Shown piece by piece: positions 1-8,359 of a stretch of 64,000 bases of DNA. The number at the start of each line of letters is the position of its first letter. Within the stretch, counting starts at the first letter, position 1. The position numbers and the translations under genes were made by a program. The notes beneath the pieces are model-generated. The model worked only from the letters and a program-made list of their open reading frames with translations, was not told where the DNA came from and ran no database searches. Where the stretch lies: the NCBI GenBank assembly GCA_015207365.1, contig JADEXA010000027.1:23024-87023 (forward strand). Direction: 5' to 3'. Origin of the DNA: Vacuolonema iberomarrocanum LEGE 07170. GTDB lineage: Bacteria; Cyanobacteriota; Cyanobacteriia; Elainellales; Elainellaceae.

Positions 1-40
1 CGCGACGCGGCCACAACATCAACAAAATGCATGAGTCTTG
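1..40. repeat. Truncated copy of the 'CGTAAGTCC' palindromic element (family C)
   Basis: The window opens inside the right half of an element also found at 18546-18638, 42921-43005 and 50162-50247. Shared parts are the central CGCGACGCGGCCAC (as at 18578) and the right part ACATCAACAAAATGCAT followed by a degenerate end, GAGTCTTGA. The left half lies outside the window. Confidence 0.7.
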
Positions 41-297
41 ACCTTATTTTTCTTCTGATGTGCGGATTCATGGTGGGAGTGACCGCAAATCCATTTAGGA
101 TAGCGATGGATATTCTGCTCTGTTGAAATGGTTTCTTCTGGTGCACTGGCGGGGCGGGGTCGCTCCTTCACGAAGGCGATCGCACAAAACCAAATGATCG
201 CTTGATCGGGCGTTACGCTTCGCCAACAGCACCTCACAGCCGACCTATTCACATCCAGAAATCTCCTACGCTGCCCTACCTTAACTAATTTTTTATC
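41..297. other. Upstream region of the APH/P-loop kinase gene
   Basis: No gene is supported here. The antisense reading frame that crosses it has no recognisable protein character. The region should hold the promoter of the gene starting at 298, but I see no convincing -10/-35 pair. Confidence 0.4.
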
Positions 298-1839
298 ATG
301 ACCGATCCTGCAAACTTGCCCCCGCTGATTCAACGAATGCTGCAACCGGATTTTTATCCGCATGCTGTGCAAGAGCCAATTCAGCTGTTTCAAACCCATG
401 TGTCCTATGTGGTGACAACGGGGAGCGTTGCTTACAAACTGAAGAAGTCAGTGAATTTTGGCTTCCTTGACTATTCCACCCTGGAAAAGCGGCACCATTT
501 TTGCAATGAGGAAATGCGGCTGAATGAGCGAGGGGCAGGATCAACCCTGTATTTGGGGGTTGTACCCATCAGCGAGACCGATGGGGAGTTCGTACTGGGG
601 AGCGATCGCCATCCCGTTGAATATGCCGTCACGATGAAACAATTTCCGCAAGAAACCCTGCTCTCCAAAATCCTGGAGCAGGGAGAACTGACGGAAGACC
701 TGCTGCGTCGCCTGGCCTTGCAAGTGGCAGACTTTCATCGTAAATCGTTCACCAGCGAATATATCCGCAGTTTTGGTACCGTCGAGCAGGTGCGGCAAGC
801 GTTCGACGAGAACTATGAGCAAACCGCTGGCTATATCGGCGGCCCCCAGACCCAACAACAATTCGACGAAACTCAGGCTTACACCGATCGCTTCTTTGCC
901 GAACGGCAGGACTTGTTTAAGCGACGGATGCAGCAGGGTTACATTCGCGAGTGTCATGGCGACCTGCACCTGCGGAACATCAGCTACTGGCACGATGAGC
1001 TGTTGCTATTTGACTGTATCGAGTTCAACGAGCCGTTTCGCTTTGTCGATGTGATGTATGACATCGCCTATATCGTGATGGATCTGGATGTACGCGATCG
1101 CCCCGACCTCCGAGCCGCCTTCCTCAATGCCTATGTCGAGGAAACCGGAGACTGGGAGGGCCTGTTAGTCTTACCGATCTACGTCAGCCGTCAGACCTAC
1201 GTACGTGCCAAAGTGGCCTCCTTTTTGCTGGATGATCCCCTGGCCTCAAAAGCCGACAAACAGCAGGCCTATGAAACAGCGGCCATGTATTACAAGCTGG
1301 TGTGGAACTATACTCAGCTCCCCCAAGGACGCCTCATCCTGATGTCAGGCTTGTCCGGCTCTGGCAAAACGACAGCCGCTCGCGAAATTGTCCGTCAAGC
1401 GGGAGCCATCCATATCCGCTCCGATGCGGTTCGCAAGCACCTGGGTGGCATCTCCATCCATGAGCGGGGAGATGATTCGCTCTACACCCCTGAAATGACC
1501 CAGCGGACCTACGATCAATTGCTCAACCTGGGCATTTCCCTCGCGCAAAACGGCTATACCGTGGTGTTGGATGCCAAGTACGATCGCCAGGTACCTCGTC
1601 AGGCAGCGATCGCCCAGGCAAAAGCCCACACCCTCCCCTTACAAATCCTGCACTGCACTGCGCCGATGGAGGTACTGAGCGATCGCGTGCAGAAGCGGAG
1701 TGGTGATATCGCCGACGCCACGGTCGAGGTGTTAGCCAAGCAAACCTATGAGCCGTTTGCAGAAGCAGAACAACCGTTCGTCGTCACCATAGATAGTACC
1801 AACGACATCCAGCCGCAGATTCAGTCTGCCTTGGCTTGA
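298..1839 (+). CDS. Aminoglycoside-phosphotransferase-like / P-loop kinase fusion protein
   Basis: 513 residues in two parts. Residues ~1-330 look like the APH/choline-kinase fold: the catalytic loop HGDLHLRNI begins near residue 219, and DCIEFN about 20 residues later supplies the metal-binding Asp. Residues ~340-513 form a P-loop NTPase/kinase-like domain with Walker A GLSGSGKTT near residue 350. This two-domain architecture is a known bacterial family, usually annotated 'AAA family ATPase', of unknown physiological substrate. It is not evidence of antibiotic resistance. The ATG at 298 is the first plausible start and fits the family N-terminus. It stands alone on the plus strand. The substrate remains unknown; the family assignment is firm. 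Confidence 0.88.
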   Translation: MTDPANLPPLIQRMLQPDFYPHAVQEPIQLFQTHVSYVVTTGSVAYKLKKSVNFGFLDYSTLEKRHHFCNEEMRLNERGAGSTLYLGVVPISETDGEFVLGSDRHPVEYAVTMKQFPQETLLSKILEQGELTEDLLRRLALQVADFHRKSFTSEYIRSFGTVEQVRQAFDENYEQTAGYIGGPQTQQQFDETQAYTDRFFAERQDLFKRRMQQGYIRECHGDLHLRNISYWHDELLLFDCIEFNEPFRFVDVMYDIAYIVMDLDVRDRPDLRAAFLNAYVEETGDWEGLLVLPIYVSRQTYVRAKVASFLLDDPLASKADKQQAYETAAMYYKLVWNYTQLPQGRLILMSGLSGSGKTTAAREIVRQAGAIHIRSDAVRKHLGGISIHERGDDSLYTPEMTQRTYDQLLNLGISLAQNGYTVVLDAKYDRQVPRQAAIAQAKAHTLPLQILHCTAPMEVLSDRVQKRSGDIADATVEVLAKQTYEPFAEAEQPFVVTIDSTNDIQPQIQSALA

Positions 1840-1974
1840 TAGCTCAGCCTTTCTCAAAGCAGACTTACAACGGTCTCAATGAGGCATCACAGCCAGATTT
1901 CCCTTCCCCTTGACCATATGGCGTCATCTGCACGCTCACCTTGGCAAGGGGATTGGCGGAGAACCAAACTGCAA

Positions 1975-2229
1975 CTATTCACTGCAGCTATAAACACGCT
2001 GTCCGTTTTTCTCTAGCAAGGTGCAGCGACGGCTAATCCCCCGTTCGCCAACCAGCTTGCTAAATTCTTCGGCTTCGAGCTGCGCCAGTTCTGCCGCTTT
2101 GCTGAAAGGCAGCATTTCGCGCTCGTATAGGGCGATCGCCAATTCTTTCAACAGTTCTTGCTCCATTTGCTTCGGAGGCAAGCGCAGAACATCGGTCACA
2201 GGATCTGGAATTGTGAGTTGTAAGGTCAT
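1975..2229 (-). CDS. UPF0175 family small protein (orphan antitoxin-like)
   Basis: 84 residues from the ATG at 2229, preferred over the ATG at 2238 because the GAGG ribosome-binding site sits too close to the latter. The body matches the UPF0175 pattern: an N-terminal beta strand, 'LRLPPKQMEQELLKELAIAL', then a helix-turn-helix-like 'SKAAELAQLEAEEFSKLVG' and 'ERGI'. UPF0175 proteins are often antitoxin-like partners of DUF3368 PIN-domain proteins. No such partner follows here. After 'RGIS' the tail (RRCTLLEKNGQRVYSCSE) does not look like the usual UPF0175 C-terminus, so the end may have been altered. Confidence 0.7.
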   Translation of the reverse strand: MTLQLTIPDPVTDVLRLPPKQMEQELLKELAIALYEREMLPFSKAAELAQLEAEEFSKLVGERGISRRCTLLEKNGQRVYSCSE

Positions 2230-2684
2230 CGTTTTCATTCCTCAACATGAGGGTACGTTTAGTATTCCCACACAAAAATCGATTCCGCCTACCAAGAGCG
2301 AAATCCGAAGGGCTTTTTGCTGGATCGTTCGATTTTCTTAAACAGGAGCCAGCAAGACAGACTGAGCCAACCACGATTTAGACGTTCAAATCCACAATTT
2401 GTGGGAATCCAAAATTTTCTGAATCAAGAATTGAGCTGTAGACCGACACCCTTTGCTTCAGGCCATCAAACTCAACACAACAAAATTTCACAGCGTTGGG
2501 CTTGAGGAAATCGAGGGCAAACAGGCTAAATCGAAACGAGCATTATAAAGACCGGAACGTTGACTAAAACAGAGTTATTTTGTGCCTTATCCACGATAAC
2601 GAATCTCTAGACGATCTTTCGGGGCAAACCTTTCCTACTCATGTCATCTATCATTACAATTTGTATCGCTTCGCGTTAAGGACA
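2230..2684. other. Intergenic region without a recognised gene
   Basis: 455 bases. The short plus-strand frame at 2317-2505 has no protein-like composition or good ribosome-binding site. No repeat or terminator hairpin was noticed. Confidence 0.4.
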
Positions 2685-3140
2685 TCACTCATTGACGGGA
2701 CGCAGACGGGTCACACTTAAAGTGAATTGCCCTAACCCCTGCCCAGCAAAGGGGCTAACCCGTAGGATGTAGTTTCCCGTTTGCGTAATGCGGGCAAACA
2801 ACAGGGAGTTGGTCGTGCCATCTGGGCCGTCGTCATTTTGCCCCATCGTCGTGCCATCCGGTGCAATGAGCGTAATGATGGTGTCAAACTGCTCCGAACT
2901 CAAATCCATGACAACCTGGTCACCTTCTTCAAGTTCAATCAAATAATCGCGGGCAAATCCGCCATTGCCTGTTGGAATGTCAGCGTCTGACAGAGTATCT
3001 ACAACCGTATTCGACTCGGGCATGGGGATTGGGTTGTAAACCACATCGGCACGGGCAGATAGCGTACTGAGGGCAAGGGTCAAAGATGTTCCTGCCACAA
3101 TCAGGGGGACACGCAGGCGCAATACTGGCAATCGACTCAT
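2685..3140 (-). CDS. Secreted PPC-domain protein
   Basis: About 151 residues from the ATG at 3140; a TTG at 3152 with GAGGAG just upstream is an alternative start. The N-terminus is a signal peptide: basic start, hydrophobic 'LIVAGTSLTLALSTL', then 'ARA' as probable cleavage site. The mature part is a single bacterial pre-peptidase C-terminal (PPC) domain with the hallmarks 'YLIELEEGDQVVMDL', 'FDTIITLIAPDGT', 'NDDG' and 'GNYILRVSPF...GQFTLSV'. PPC domains usually hang on secreted proteases; here the domain is alone. It is probably periplasmic or extracellular, with no enzymatic residues seen. It is divergent from the gene at 3568. Confidence 0.8.
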   Translation of the reverse strand: MSRLPVLRLRVPLIVAGTSLTLALSTLSARADVVYNPIPMPESNTVVDTLSDADIPTGNGGFARDYLIELEEGDQVVMDLSSEQFDTIITLIAPDGTTMGQNDDGPDGTTNSLLFARITQTGNYILRVSPFAGQGLGQFTLSVTRLRPVNE

Positions 3141-3567
3141 GGGCGGCGTCAAAGGCTCCTCACAAAACTCAATCCCGTTTATTATGCCCCAGGCGATCGC
3201 CCGCCCCTATCAAGATTTTGGGATAACTTTAGAAAGCGCAACAAAGCTGTCGTTGCGATTGTCTGATCTGGATCATCCGACATAACATTTTGCAAAGATT
3301 GAACTGACGCGCAACAACCCATAAAGTTCACTCTTCTGTTGATGGGTCTTTGGTTTTGGAAATTCTTCTGGCATCTCTTTCTGCCCTCAGCTCCTTGTTA
3401 TAAGAGAAAGAGATTTATGTCATTTTCATCGCTCGTTTGAGGCCAGACATTACCATCCGTTTTTAACGGCACATCCGGTATTTTTCGTGTCGTAGCTGGG
3501 GTAGCTCAAACCCATCTCAAATTCACTGCAGAAAAGATTTTGAAACTATTTTTTAGGTAGATCTCCC
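3141..3567. other. Divergent promoter region
   Basis: 427 bases between two divergent genes, AT-richer than its surroundings. It must carry both promoters, but I could not assign specific -10/-35 boxes. No gene was seen. Confidence 0.4.
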
Positions 3568-4185
3568 ATGACAGCTTCATCCAACAGCTTTCCGATTCCC
3601 TTTGCGCCCCAATCGACCCAGGACACCGATCTGTTGCAGCAGATTGGGTTCCTCCCTGGCGTCAAAGAACTGCTCTCCCTCCGTCAGGTTCATGCCCTGG
3701 AACACGCAACCGTGCGAGTGATGGAGGAAATGGCAACAATCCCTCTGGCAGCAGAGCGGGTCGAGAGTATCACTGGCCTATCTACCGAGCAGGGATTTTA
3801 TCTGTACGGGGCAACCGATGTAGCAGAACTCCGGCGGGCTGTACCAGAAGCATTACGCCGTCTGGTGGGAGGAGACTGGGATATCGCCGTGCATCCTCGT
3901 TGCGGAACGAATCTGTCTGTCAGCATGCTACTGACGCTAGGTTTGGGGTCTGGGCTTGGCTGGTTTTTACCCAAAGATCCATTAGGGCAGGCGTTGGGCT
4001 TCGGAGTTGGGGCGATCGCCGCGTCCAGTCTCGCCCCCGATCTGGGAAGCCTGACCCAACGTCATATCACCACGGCCATCCCGTTCAACCTGACGGTCGA
4101 CACTATCACGGCTGAGCGCGATTCCTGGGGACGAACCACCCACTTCGTCCGCGTCCACTGGGTTGATGTAGAACGCGTTGGTTGA
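3568..4185 (+). CDS. DUF6391-like membrane-associated protein
   Basis: 205 residues. The motif 'VHALEHATVRVMEE' near residue 45 is characteristic of a cyanobacterial/Chloroflexi family of unknown function (DUF6391, recalled from memory). A hydrophobic, glycine-rich stretch 'SMLLTLGLGSGLGWFL' and a second one 'GFGVGAIAASSLAPDLG' (residues ~115-165) suggest membrane association. The His-Glu-His pattern could bind a metal, but this is inference. The gene is monocistronic, followed by two hairpin elements. Confidence 0.62.
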   Translation: MTASSNSFPIPFAPQSTQDTDLLQQIGFLPGVKELLSLRQVHALEHATVRVMEEMATIPLAAERVESITGLSTEQGFYLYGATDVAELRRAVPEALRRLVGGDWDIAVHPRCGTNLSVSMLLTLGLGSGLGWFLPKDPLGQALGFGVGAIAASSLAPDLGSLTQRHITTAIPFNLTVDTITAERDSWGRTTHFVRVHWVDVERVG

Positions 4186-4341
4186 TTGAGTCGCGAACAG
4201 TAGTAGGGTGTCAGAACAAGAATAAAAACGCAGATGAATGCGGATAGGACTGAGATGCATCGCAGGGTGTGAATGCAGATGCGATGGATTGTCATGACAC
4301 GGGGATCGACGCTAAGTTAGCAGGTGCAATTAAACCTAAAA

Positions 4342-4390
4342 CCCTAAAAACCTGTGCCGCCCGCGCTGCGGGCGGCACAGGTTTTTAGGG
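4342..4390. repeat. Long perfect hairpin
   Basis: Arms CCCTAAAAACCTGTGCCGCCC and its exact complement surround a GC-rich centre. Only a weak U-tract follows (tctggttttt), so it may act as a terminator for the DUF6391 gene or be a mobile palindrome like the others in this window. Confidence 0.7.
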
Positions 4391-4423
4391 TCTGGTTTTT
4401 CATCATGCCGAGCTACTTACAAA

Positions 4424-4518
4424 TATAGCGGTGTGCAACCGCATTAAGCACAGCAACGGTTGTGTGGGGCGCGGCGCGCCCCACACAACCGTACTTAACT
4501 AACGCGCATAGCGCTATA
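4424..4518 (-). repeat. 95-bp palindromic element, family A, copy 1
   Basis: It starts TATAGCGGTGTGCAACCGC and ends GCGCATAGCGCTATA. The centre is a self-complementary GTGTGGGGCGCGGCGCGCC core. Its reverse complement is identical, base for base, to the copy at 18661-18755. The TA ends suggest insertion at a TA dinucleotide, as in IS630/Tc1-type non-autonomous elements (inference). Confidence 0.9.
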
Positions 4519-4763
4519 ACTTGTCAATCGCTGTAGAGAGTTGGCAGATTACGCAGGGTTCCTACGGAGCGATGCCGTGCGGGCTTCTCCTATATGATCA
4601 GTTCGTGGTTCCAAAGCTCTAATTCAAACATTCAATTCTATCTGCGTCCATCCGCGTTCATCTGCGTTCCCATTTGGATTTACAATCCTCCTGCGATCGC
4701 GGCTGATCGACTTACACGCCATCTGCGTTCTACCTTCTGTTCCCATCTGCAACTCTCCCAACC

Positions 4764-5993
4764 ATGCTCGACTCCGATTTTGTGCGTCAACAGTTTCCCG
4801 CTCTGGCGGGAGATTGGGTGTTTTTCGACAACGCTGGTGGATCCCAAACCCTGCAAGCGGTGGTCGATCGCCTCAGCGACTACCTGCTGACCTCGAATGT
4901 GCAACTGGGTGCCTCCTACGAGGTGTCGCAAAAGTCGGGGGAGCGGGTGGCGGAAGCAGCGCAGGCGATCGCCACGCTGGTTAATGCAGCAGACCCCTCA
5001 GAAGTGGTGATGGGCAGCTCGACTAGCCTCTTGTTTCGCATCCTGGCGCTGTGCCTCGGGCAAACCTTCGAGCCAGGGGACGAGGTGATTGTGACCAACT
5101 GCGACCATGAGGCGAATATTGGCTGTTGGGTTGATTTAAAGGACCAGGGCATCACCGTCAAGTTTTGGTCGATTAACCCAGAGACATTGGAACTTGACCT
5201 GGCCGATCTGGAGCCGTTGATGACGCCCCGCACTCGCCTAGTAGCCGTTACCCACACTTCTAACATTCTGGGAACAATTAACCCGATTCGGGCGATCGCC
5301 GATTTTGTCCACGAGCGGGGAGCACTCATCTGTGTCGATGGCGTTGCCTACGCCCCGCATCGGTTGGTGGATGTGCAGGCACTGGATGTGGATTTTTATG
5401 CCTTCAGCTTCTATAAGGTCTACGGCCCGCACTATGCGGTGCTTTATGGCAAGCGTGATTGGCTAGTGCGGCTCCCCCGGTTCAACCATTTCTTTATTGA
5501 TGGCGAGCAAACCCCCTACAAGTTTCAGCCAGGGAATGTGAACTTTGAGCTGAGCTACAGCATGTTGGGGCTGTGCGACTACCTCAGCGCGTTTGCCCGC
5601 ACCCATGAAGGTGAATCTGTTGCACCCAACCTACGGGGGCAGATGGAACAGGCATTTGAGCGCATCAGCCAGTATGAGGAAGCCCTGAGCGATCGCCTCC
5701 TCCGCTACCTCACCCAAAAGCCTAATGTGCGGCTTCTGGGCAACCCAACGAGCGATCGCACCCAGCGTGTACCCACAATTTCGTTCGTGATCGATGGCGT
5801 CGACAGCGCCACCATTCCAATCAAAGTGGATGCACACAAAATCGGCATTCGCTATGGCGACTTCTATGCACGCCGCCTGATCGATGACCTAGGGCTATCA
5901 GCAAAGAATGGCGTGGTACGAGCCAGTATGGTGCATTACAACACCCTCGCAGAAGTCGATCGCCTCATCCAGGCGTTTGAAACATTATTCTGA
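4764..5993 (+). CDS. Cysteine desulfurase-like PLP enzyme (class V aminotransferase fold)
   Basis: 409 residues, the usual family length. It starts 'MLDSDFVRQQFPAL', then 'FFDNAGGSQ' (cofactor/substrate-binding N-terminus), 'HTSNILG' and 'CVDGVAYAPH' with the PLP-binding Asp. The Schiff-base lysine is probably K218 in 'FYAFSFYKVYGPH'. This matches the stand-alone cysteine-desulfurase-like subfamily (TIGR01976 type) rather than SufS or IscS. No conserved active-site Cys loop was identified with confidence, so the true reaction (sulfur transfer from cysteine or another PLP reaction) is uncertain. It lies upstream of the toxin-antitoxin pair without obvious coupling. Confidence 0.85.
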   Translation: MLDSDFVRQQFPALAGDWVFFDNAGGSQTLQAVVDRLSDYLLTSNVQLGASYEVSQKSGERVAEAAQAIATLVNAADPSEVVMGSSTSLLFRILALCLGQTFEPGDEVIVTNCDHEANIGCWVDLKDQGITVKFWSINPETLELDLADLEPLMTPRTRLVAVTHTSNILGTINPIRAIADFVHERGALICVDGVAYAPHRLVDVQALDVDFYAFSFYKVYGPHYAVLYGKRDWLVRLPRFNHFFIDGEQTPYKFQPGNVNFELSYSMLGLCDYLSAFARTHEGESVAPNLRGQMEQAFERISQYEEALSDRLLRYLTQKPNVRLLGNPTSDRTQRVPTISFVIDGVDSATIPIKVDAHKIGIRYGDFYARRLIDDLGLSAKNGVVRASMVHYNTLAEVDRLIQAFETLF

Positions 5994-6048
5994 AGCACGG
6001 TATTTTGGAAGTATAGGCTCTGAAGCCTATCTGTATTCAGCCGTGAGT

Positions 6049-6441
6049 ATGAGTGCTGCTGCTATGGTTTTATCCGCTGAAAACCAATCCATCATCATCC
6101 AGACAGAACGGGGCTTAACACTCTCAGGGACACGTATATCACTTTATGATGTGATGACCTTTCTGAAGAAGGGTTATCCTCCAGCATTCATTCAGAACAA
6201 ACTGCATTTAACTCAGCAGCAGTTTGAGGCCACATTGGCCTACATAGAAGCTAATTCTGCCCAAGTCGAACAAGAATACCAGGCTGTTTTAGACACTAGG
6301 CAGGCAATCCAGCAGTATTGGAGCGATCGCAATGCTCAGCACTTCCAGCACATTGCAAGCCGTTCTAAAGCCCCCGAACAAGTTGCACTCTGGGCCAAGT
6401 TGGAAGCGGAAAAAGCACAGCGCCTTGCAAACAACCGATGA
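6049..6441 (+). CDS. DUF433 antitoxin-like protein
   Basis: About 130 residues from the ATG at 6049 (ATG at 6064 also possible). The open frame extends upstream into the preceding gene, but that part is not protein-like. The core 'RGLTLSGTRISLYDVMTFLKKGYPP' followed by 'LTQQQFEATLAYIEAN' is the DUF433 helix-turn-helix pattern. A charged helical C-terminus follows. Its stop overlaps the start of the next gene (ATGA at 6438), so the two are translationally coupled. DUF433 proteins paired with DUF5615 PIN-like proteins are predicted type II toxin-antitoxin modules. It probably acts in the cytoplasm by binding the partner and its own promoter. Confidence 0.8.
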   Translation: MSAAAMVLSAENQSIIIQTERGLTLSGTRISLYDVMTFLKKGYPPAFIQNKLHLTQQQFEATLAYIEANSAQVEQEYQAVLDTRQAIQQYWSDRNAQHFQHIASRSKAPEQVALWAKLEAEKAQRLANNR

Positions 6442-6830
6442 TATTTTTGGTTGACCATCATTTGGATGGGTACGTTGTTGTATTTTTAGGGACGCTGAAA
6501 AAGCGTCGATGGCTTGAACTCTTGTCGATTGATTTTGTCACATTGAAAGATGTGGGTTTGCCGATTGATACGAGCGATCGCGACCTTTGGCGTTTTGCTC
6601 AAACAAATGGAATGTTCATTCTCACGGCGAATCGCAACATGAAAGGGGTTGGGTCGCTTGAGCAAACGATTCGAGAGCAGAATACGAATACGTCCTTTCC
6701 TGTGGTGACGATTAGTGATCTTAGTGGGTTGGACGAATTTGATTACAGAGAGCGTTGTGTTGATCGGCTCATTGAAATTACGCTGGATACTGAGAATTAC
6801 TTAGGTGTTGGGCGATTATTTATCCCCTAA
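6438..6830 (+). CDS. DUF5615-type PIN-like toxin candidate
   Basis: 130 residues. It begins 'MIFLVDHHLDGYVV', where the early Asp after a hydrophobic strand is the usual first acidic residue of PIN-like folds. It continues with 'DTSDRDLWRFAQTNGMFILTANR', the second acidic patch and strand typical of DUF5615. It overlaps the DUF433 gene by four bases, so it is made from the same mRNA. The expected role is an RNase-like toxin held in check by the upstream protein. The PIN fold is a family-level expectation; nuclease activity is inference. A partial repeat follows directly after the stop. Confidence 0.8.
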   Translation: MIFLVDHHLDGYVVVFLGTLKKRRWLELLSIDFVTLKDVGLPIDTSDRDLWRFAQTNGMFILTANRNMKGVGSLEQTIREQNTNTSFPVVTISDLSGLDEFDYRERCVDRLIEITLDTENYLGVGRLFIP

Positions 6831-6880
6831 GTACAGGACAAAAAATTAAAACCTTGCTAAAACCCTTGACTTTTTTCTGT
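6829..6880. repeat. Partial copy of element family F
   Basis: 'TAAGTACAGGACAAAAAAT...GCTAAAACCCTTGA' matches the left end of the element at 42750-42864 (TAAGTGCAGGACAAAAAAT...GCTAAACCCCTTGA). The hairpin centre and right end are missing. Confidence 0.65.
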
Positions 6881-7025
6881 ATTGGGGATTATCCCATAAC
6901 CTCTTGAGGGGGGTAAAGCGATTTGTCTTTATGGAAGACGTTGCTTCTGAAAGTTTCATTAACCATAGCTTGTCTGGATCGCTCAAACATTCAAGTATGG
7001 GTAAGACATTCACAGAAAAGCTTCA

Positions 7026-8246
7026 ATGGGCAGCGTGACGGACGTGGGAACGGAGTGGTACGGGAGCGATAACCCGGCGGATTGGCGGTGGAACTACTGG
7101 TGGGTGGTACCGATTTATCCCTATGGAAAACGCCGCACTCTGTATCGTGAAGTTGTCCCCGATACCATTTGGACGTTTGAGCAGGTGCAGGGAATTTTCT
7201 ATGTCGCCGTGCCGATTCGGATGACGGTGGTGCGCTTGGAGTCCGGTGGGCTGCTGGTGTATGCGCCCATTGCCCCGACCCGCGAATGCATTCGGTGGAT
7301 GCGATCGCTCGAAGACCAGTACGGTGCAGTGAAGTATATCGTGCTCCCCACAGTATCAGGCATCGAACACAAGGTCTTTGTTGGCCCCTTTGCCCGCCGC
7401 TTTCCCCAGGCACAGGTGTATGTTGCACCGCACCAGTGGAGCTATCCGGTGGATCTGCCGCTGAGTTGGTTGGGGCTCCCTGGTGGGCGGACGCAGCGGT
7501 TGCCCGATGACCCGGCAGCAGCACCCTTTACTGATGAGTTTGACTACGCCATTCTGGGGCCGATTCGGCTAGGGCTGGGCAACTTTGAGGAAGTGTCGCT
7601 GTTTCATCGGCGATCGCGCACGCTGTTGCTCACCGACACCCTCGTTTCCGTCCCCGACCATCCGCCCGCCATCACGCAGCTCGATCCCTATCCGCTCCTC
7701 TTCCATGCCAGAGATGATGCCTTTGAGGCGATTGAGGATACCGAAGCCAACCGCCGCAAGGGCTGGCAGCGTACTGCCCTGTTTTCCTTTTACTTCCGCC
7801 CCGATGCTCTGGATACGGTGACGTTGGGACAATCATTTCGGGAGTCGTTGCGGGTGGGCGATCGCTCCCGCCGTGCGTTCTTCGGCATCTATCCCTTCCG
7901 CTGGAAACCCCAGTGGAAGCAGTCCTTCGAGGCATTGCGAGGCAATGGACGCCCCTTCGTAGCCCCAATCCTGCAAACCCTCATTCTCAACCGCAACCCT
8001 GTGGCAACACTAGACTGGGTCGATAAAGTGGCGCAATGGGAGTTTCAGCACATCATTCCTGCGCACCTGGATGCGCCGCTGGAGGTGGAAGCCGATGCGT
8101 TTCGCAATGCCTTCCGTTTTCTTCATCCTGAGGGCGATCGCGTCACCCTCCTCCCCGATGCCGATTTTGAACTCCTCCGCGAACTCGATGTCAGCCTCAG
8201 CAAACGCGGAATTACCCCACCCGTTCCTCCTTCGTTAAAACGGTAG
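7026..8246 (+). CDS. DUF4336 domain protein
   Basis: 406 residues. The middle of the protein carries the DUF4336 signature: 'RMTVVRLESGGLLVYAPIAPT', 'VKYIVLPTVSGIEHKVF', 'FPQAQVYVAPHQWSYPV' and 'EVSLFHRRSRTLLLTDTLVSV'. The fold resembles the metallo-beta-lactamase family with degraded metal ligands, which suggests a soluble protein of unknown function common in cyanobacteria and algae. The Trp/Tyr-rich N-terminus (~50 residues) is not a clear signal peptide. It stands alone, with a 195-base gap upstream. Confidence 0.82.
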   Translation: MGSVTDVGTEWYGSDNPADWRWNYWWVVPIYPYGKRRTLYREVVPDTIWTFEQVQGIFYVAVPIRMTVVRLESGGLLVYAPIAPTRECIRWMRSLEDQYGAVKYIVLPTVSGIEHKVFVGPFARRFPQAQVYVAPHQWSYPVDLPLSWLGLPGGRTQRLPDDPAAAPFTDEFDYAILGPIRLGLGNFEEVSLFHRRSRTLLLTDTLVSVPDHPPAITQLDPYPLLFHARDDAFEAIEDTEANRRKGWQRTALFSFYFRPDALDTVTLGQSFRESLRVGDRSRRAFFGIYPFRWKPQWKQSFEALRGNGRPFVAPILQTLILNRNPVATLDWVDKVAQWEFQHIIPAHLDAPLEVEADAFRNAFRFLHPEGDRVTLLPDADFELLRELDVSLSKRGITPPVPPSLKR

Positions 8247-8359
8247 AGGGAGGGTTTGGATGTGGACGGAAGGGAATGAGTAGCAGCATTGGACTCATCT
8301 GAAACATCACGACCACGAGCGCTGGTAGGTACCCAAACGTAAAGGAAGGAAATTGGCTT

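Larger units (their letters stand above)
4186..4763. other. Repeat-rich intergenic region
   Basis: 578 bases holding a strong hairpin (4342-4390) and a full 95-bp palindromic element (4424-4518). The stretches 'aatgcggataggactgagatgcat' at ~4236 and 'tctgcgtccatccgcgttcatctgcgttc' at ~4640 are simple degenerate repeats on 'ATCTGCGTTC'. No gene is supported. Confidence 0.5.

Noticed and set aside
298..1839. Antibiotic resistance gene
   Set aside because: The APH-like domain is fused to a P-loop kinase domain as in a housekeeping-type family; nothing in the context suggests resistance.
5908..6048. N-terminal extension of the DUF433 protein
   Set aside because: Reads out of frame through the end of the PLP enzyme gene; the family core begins after 6049.
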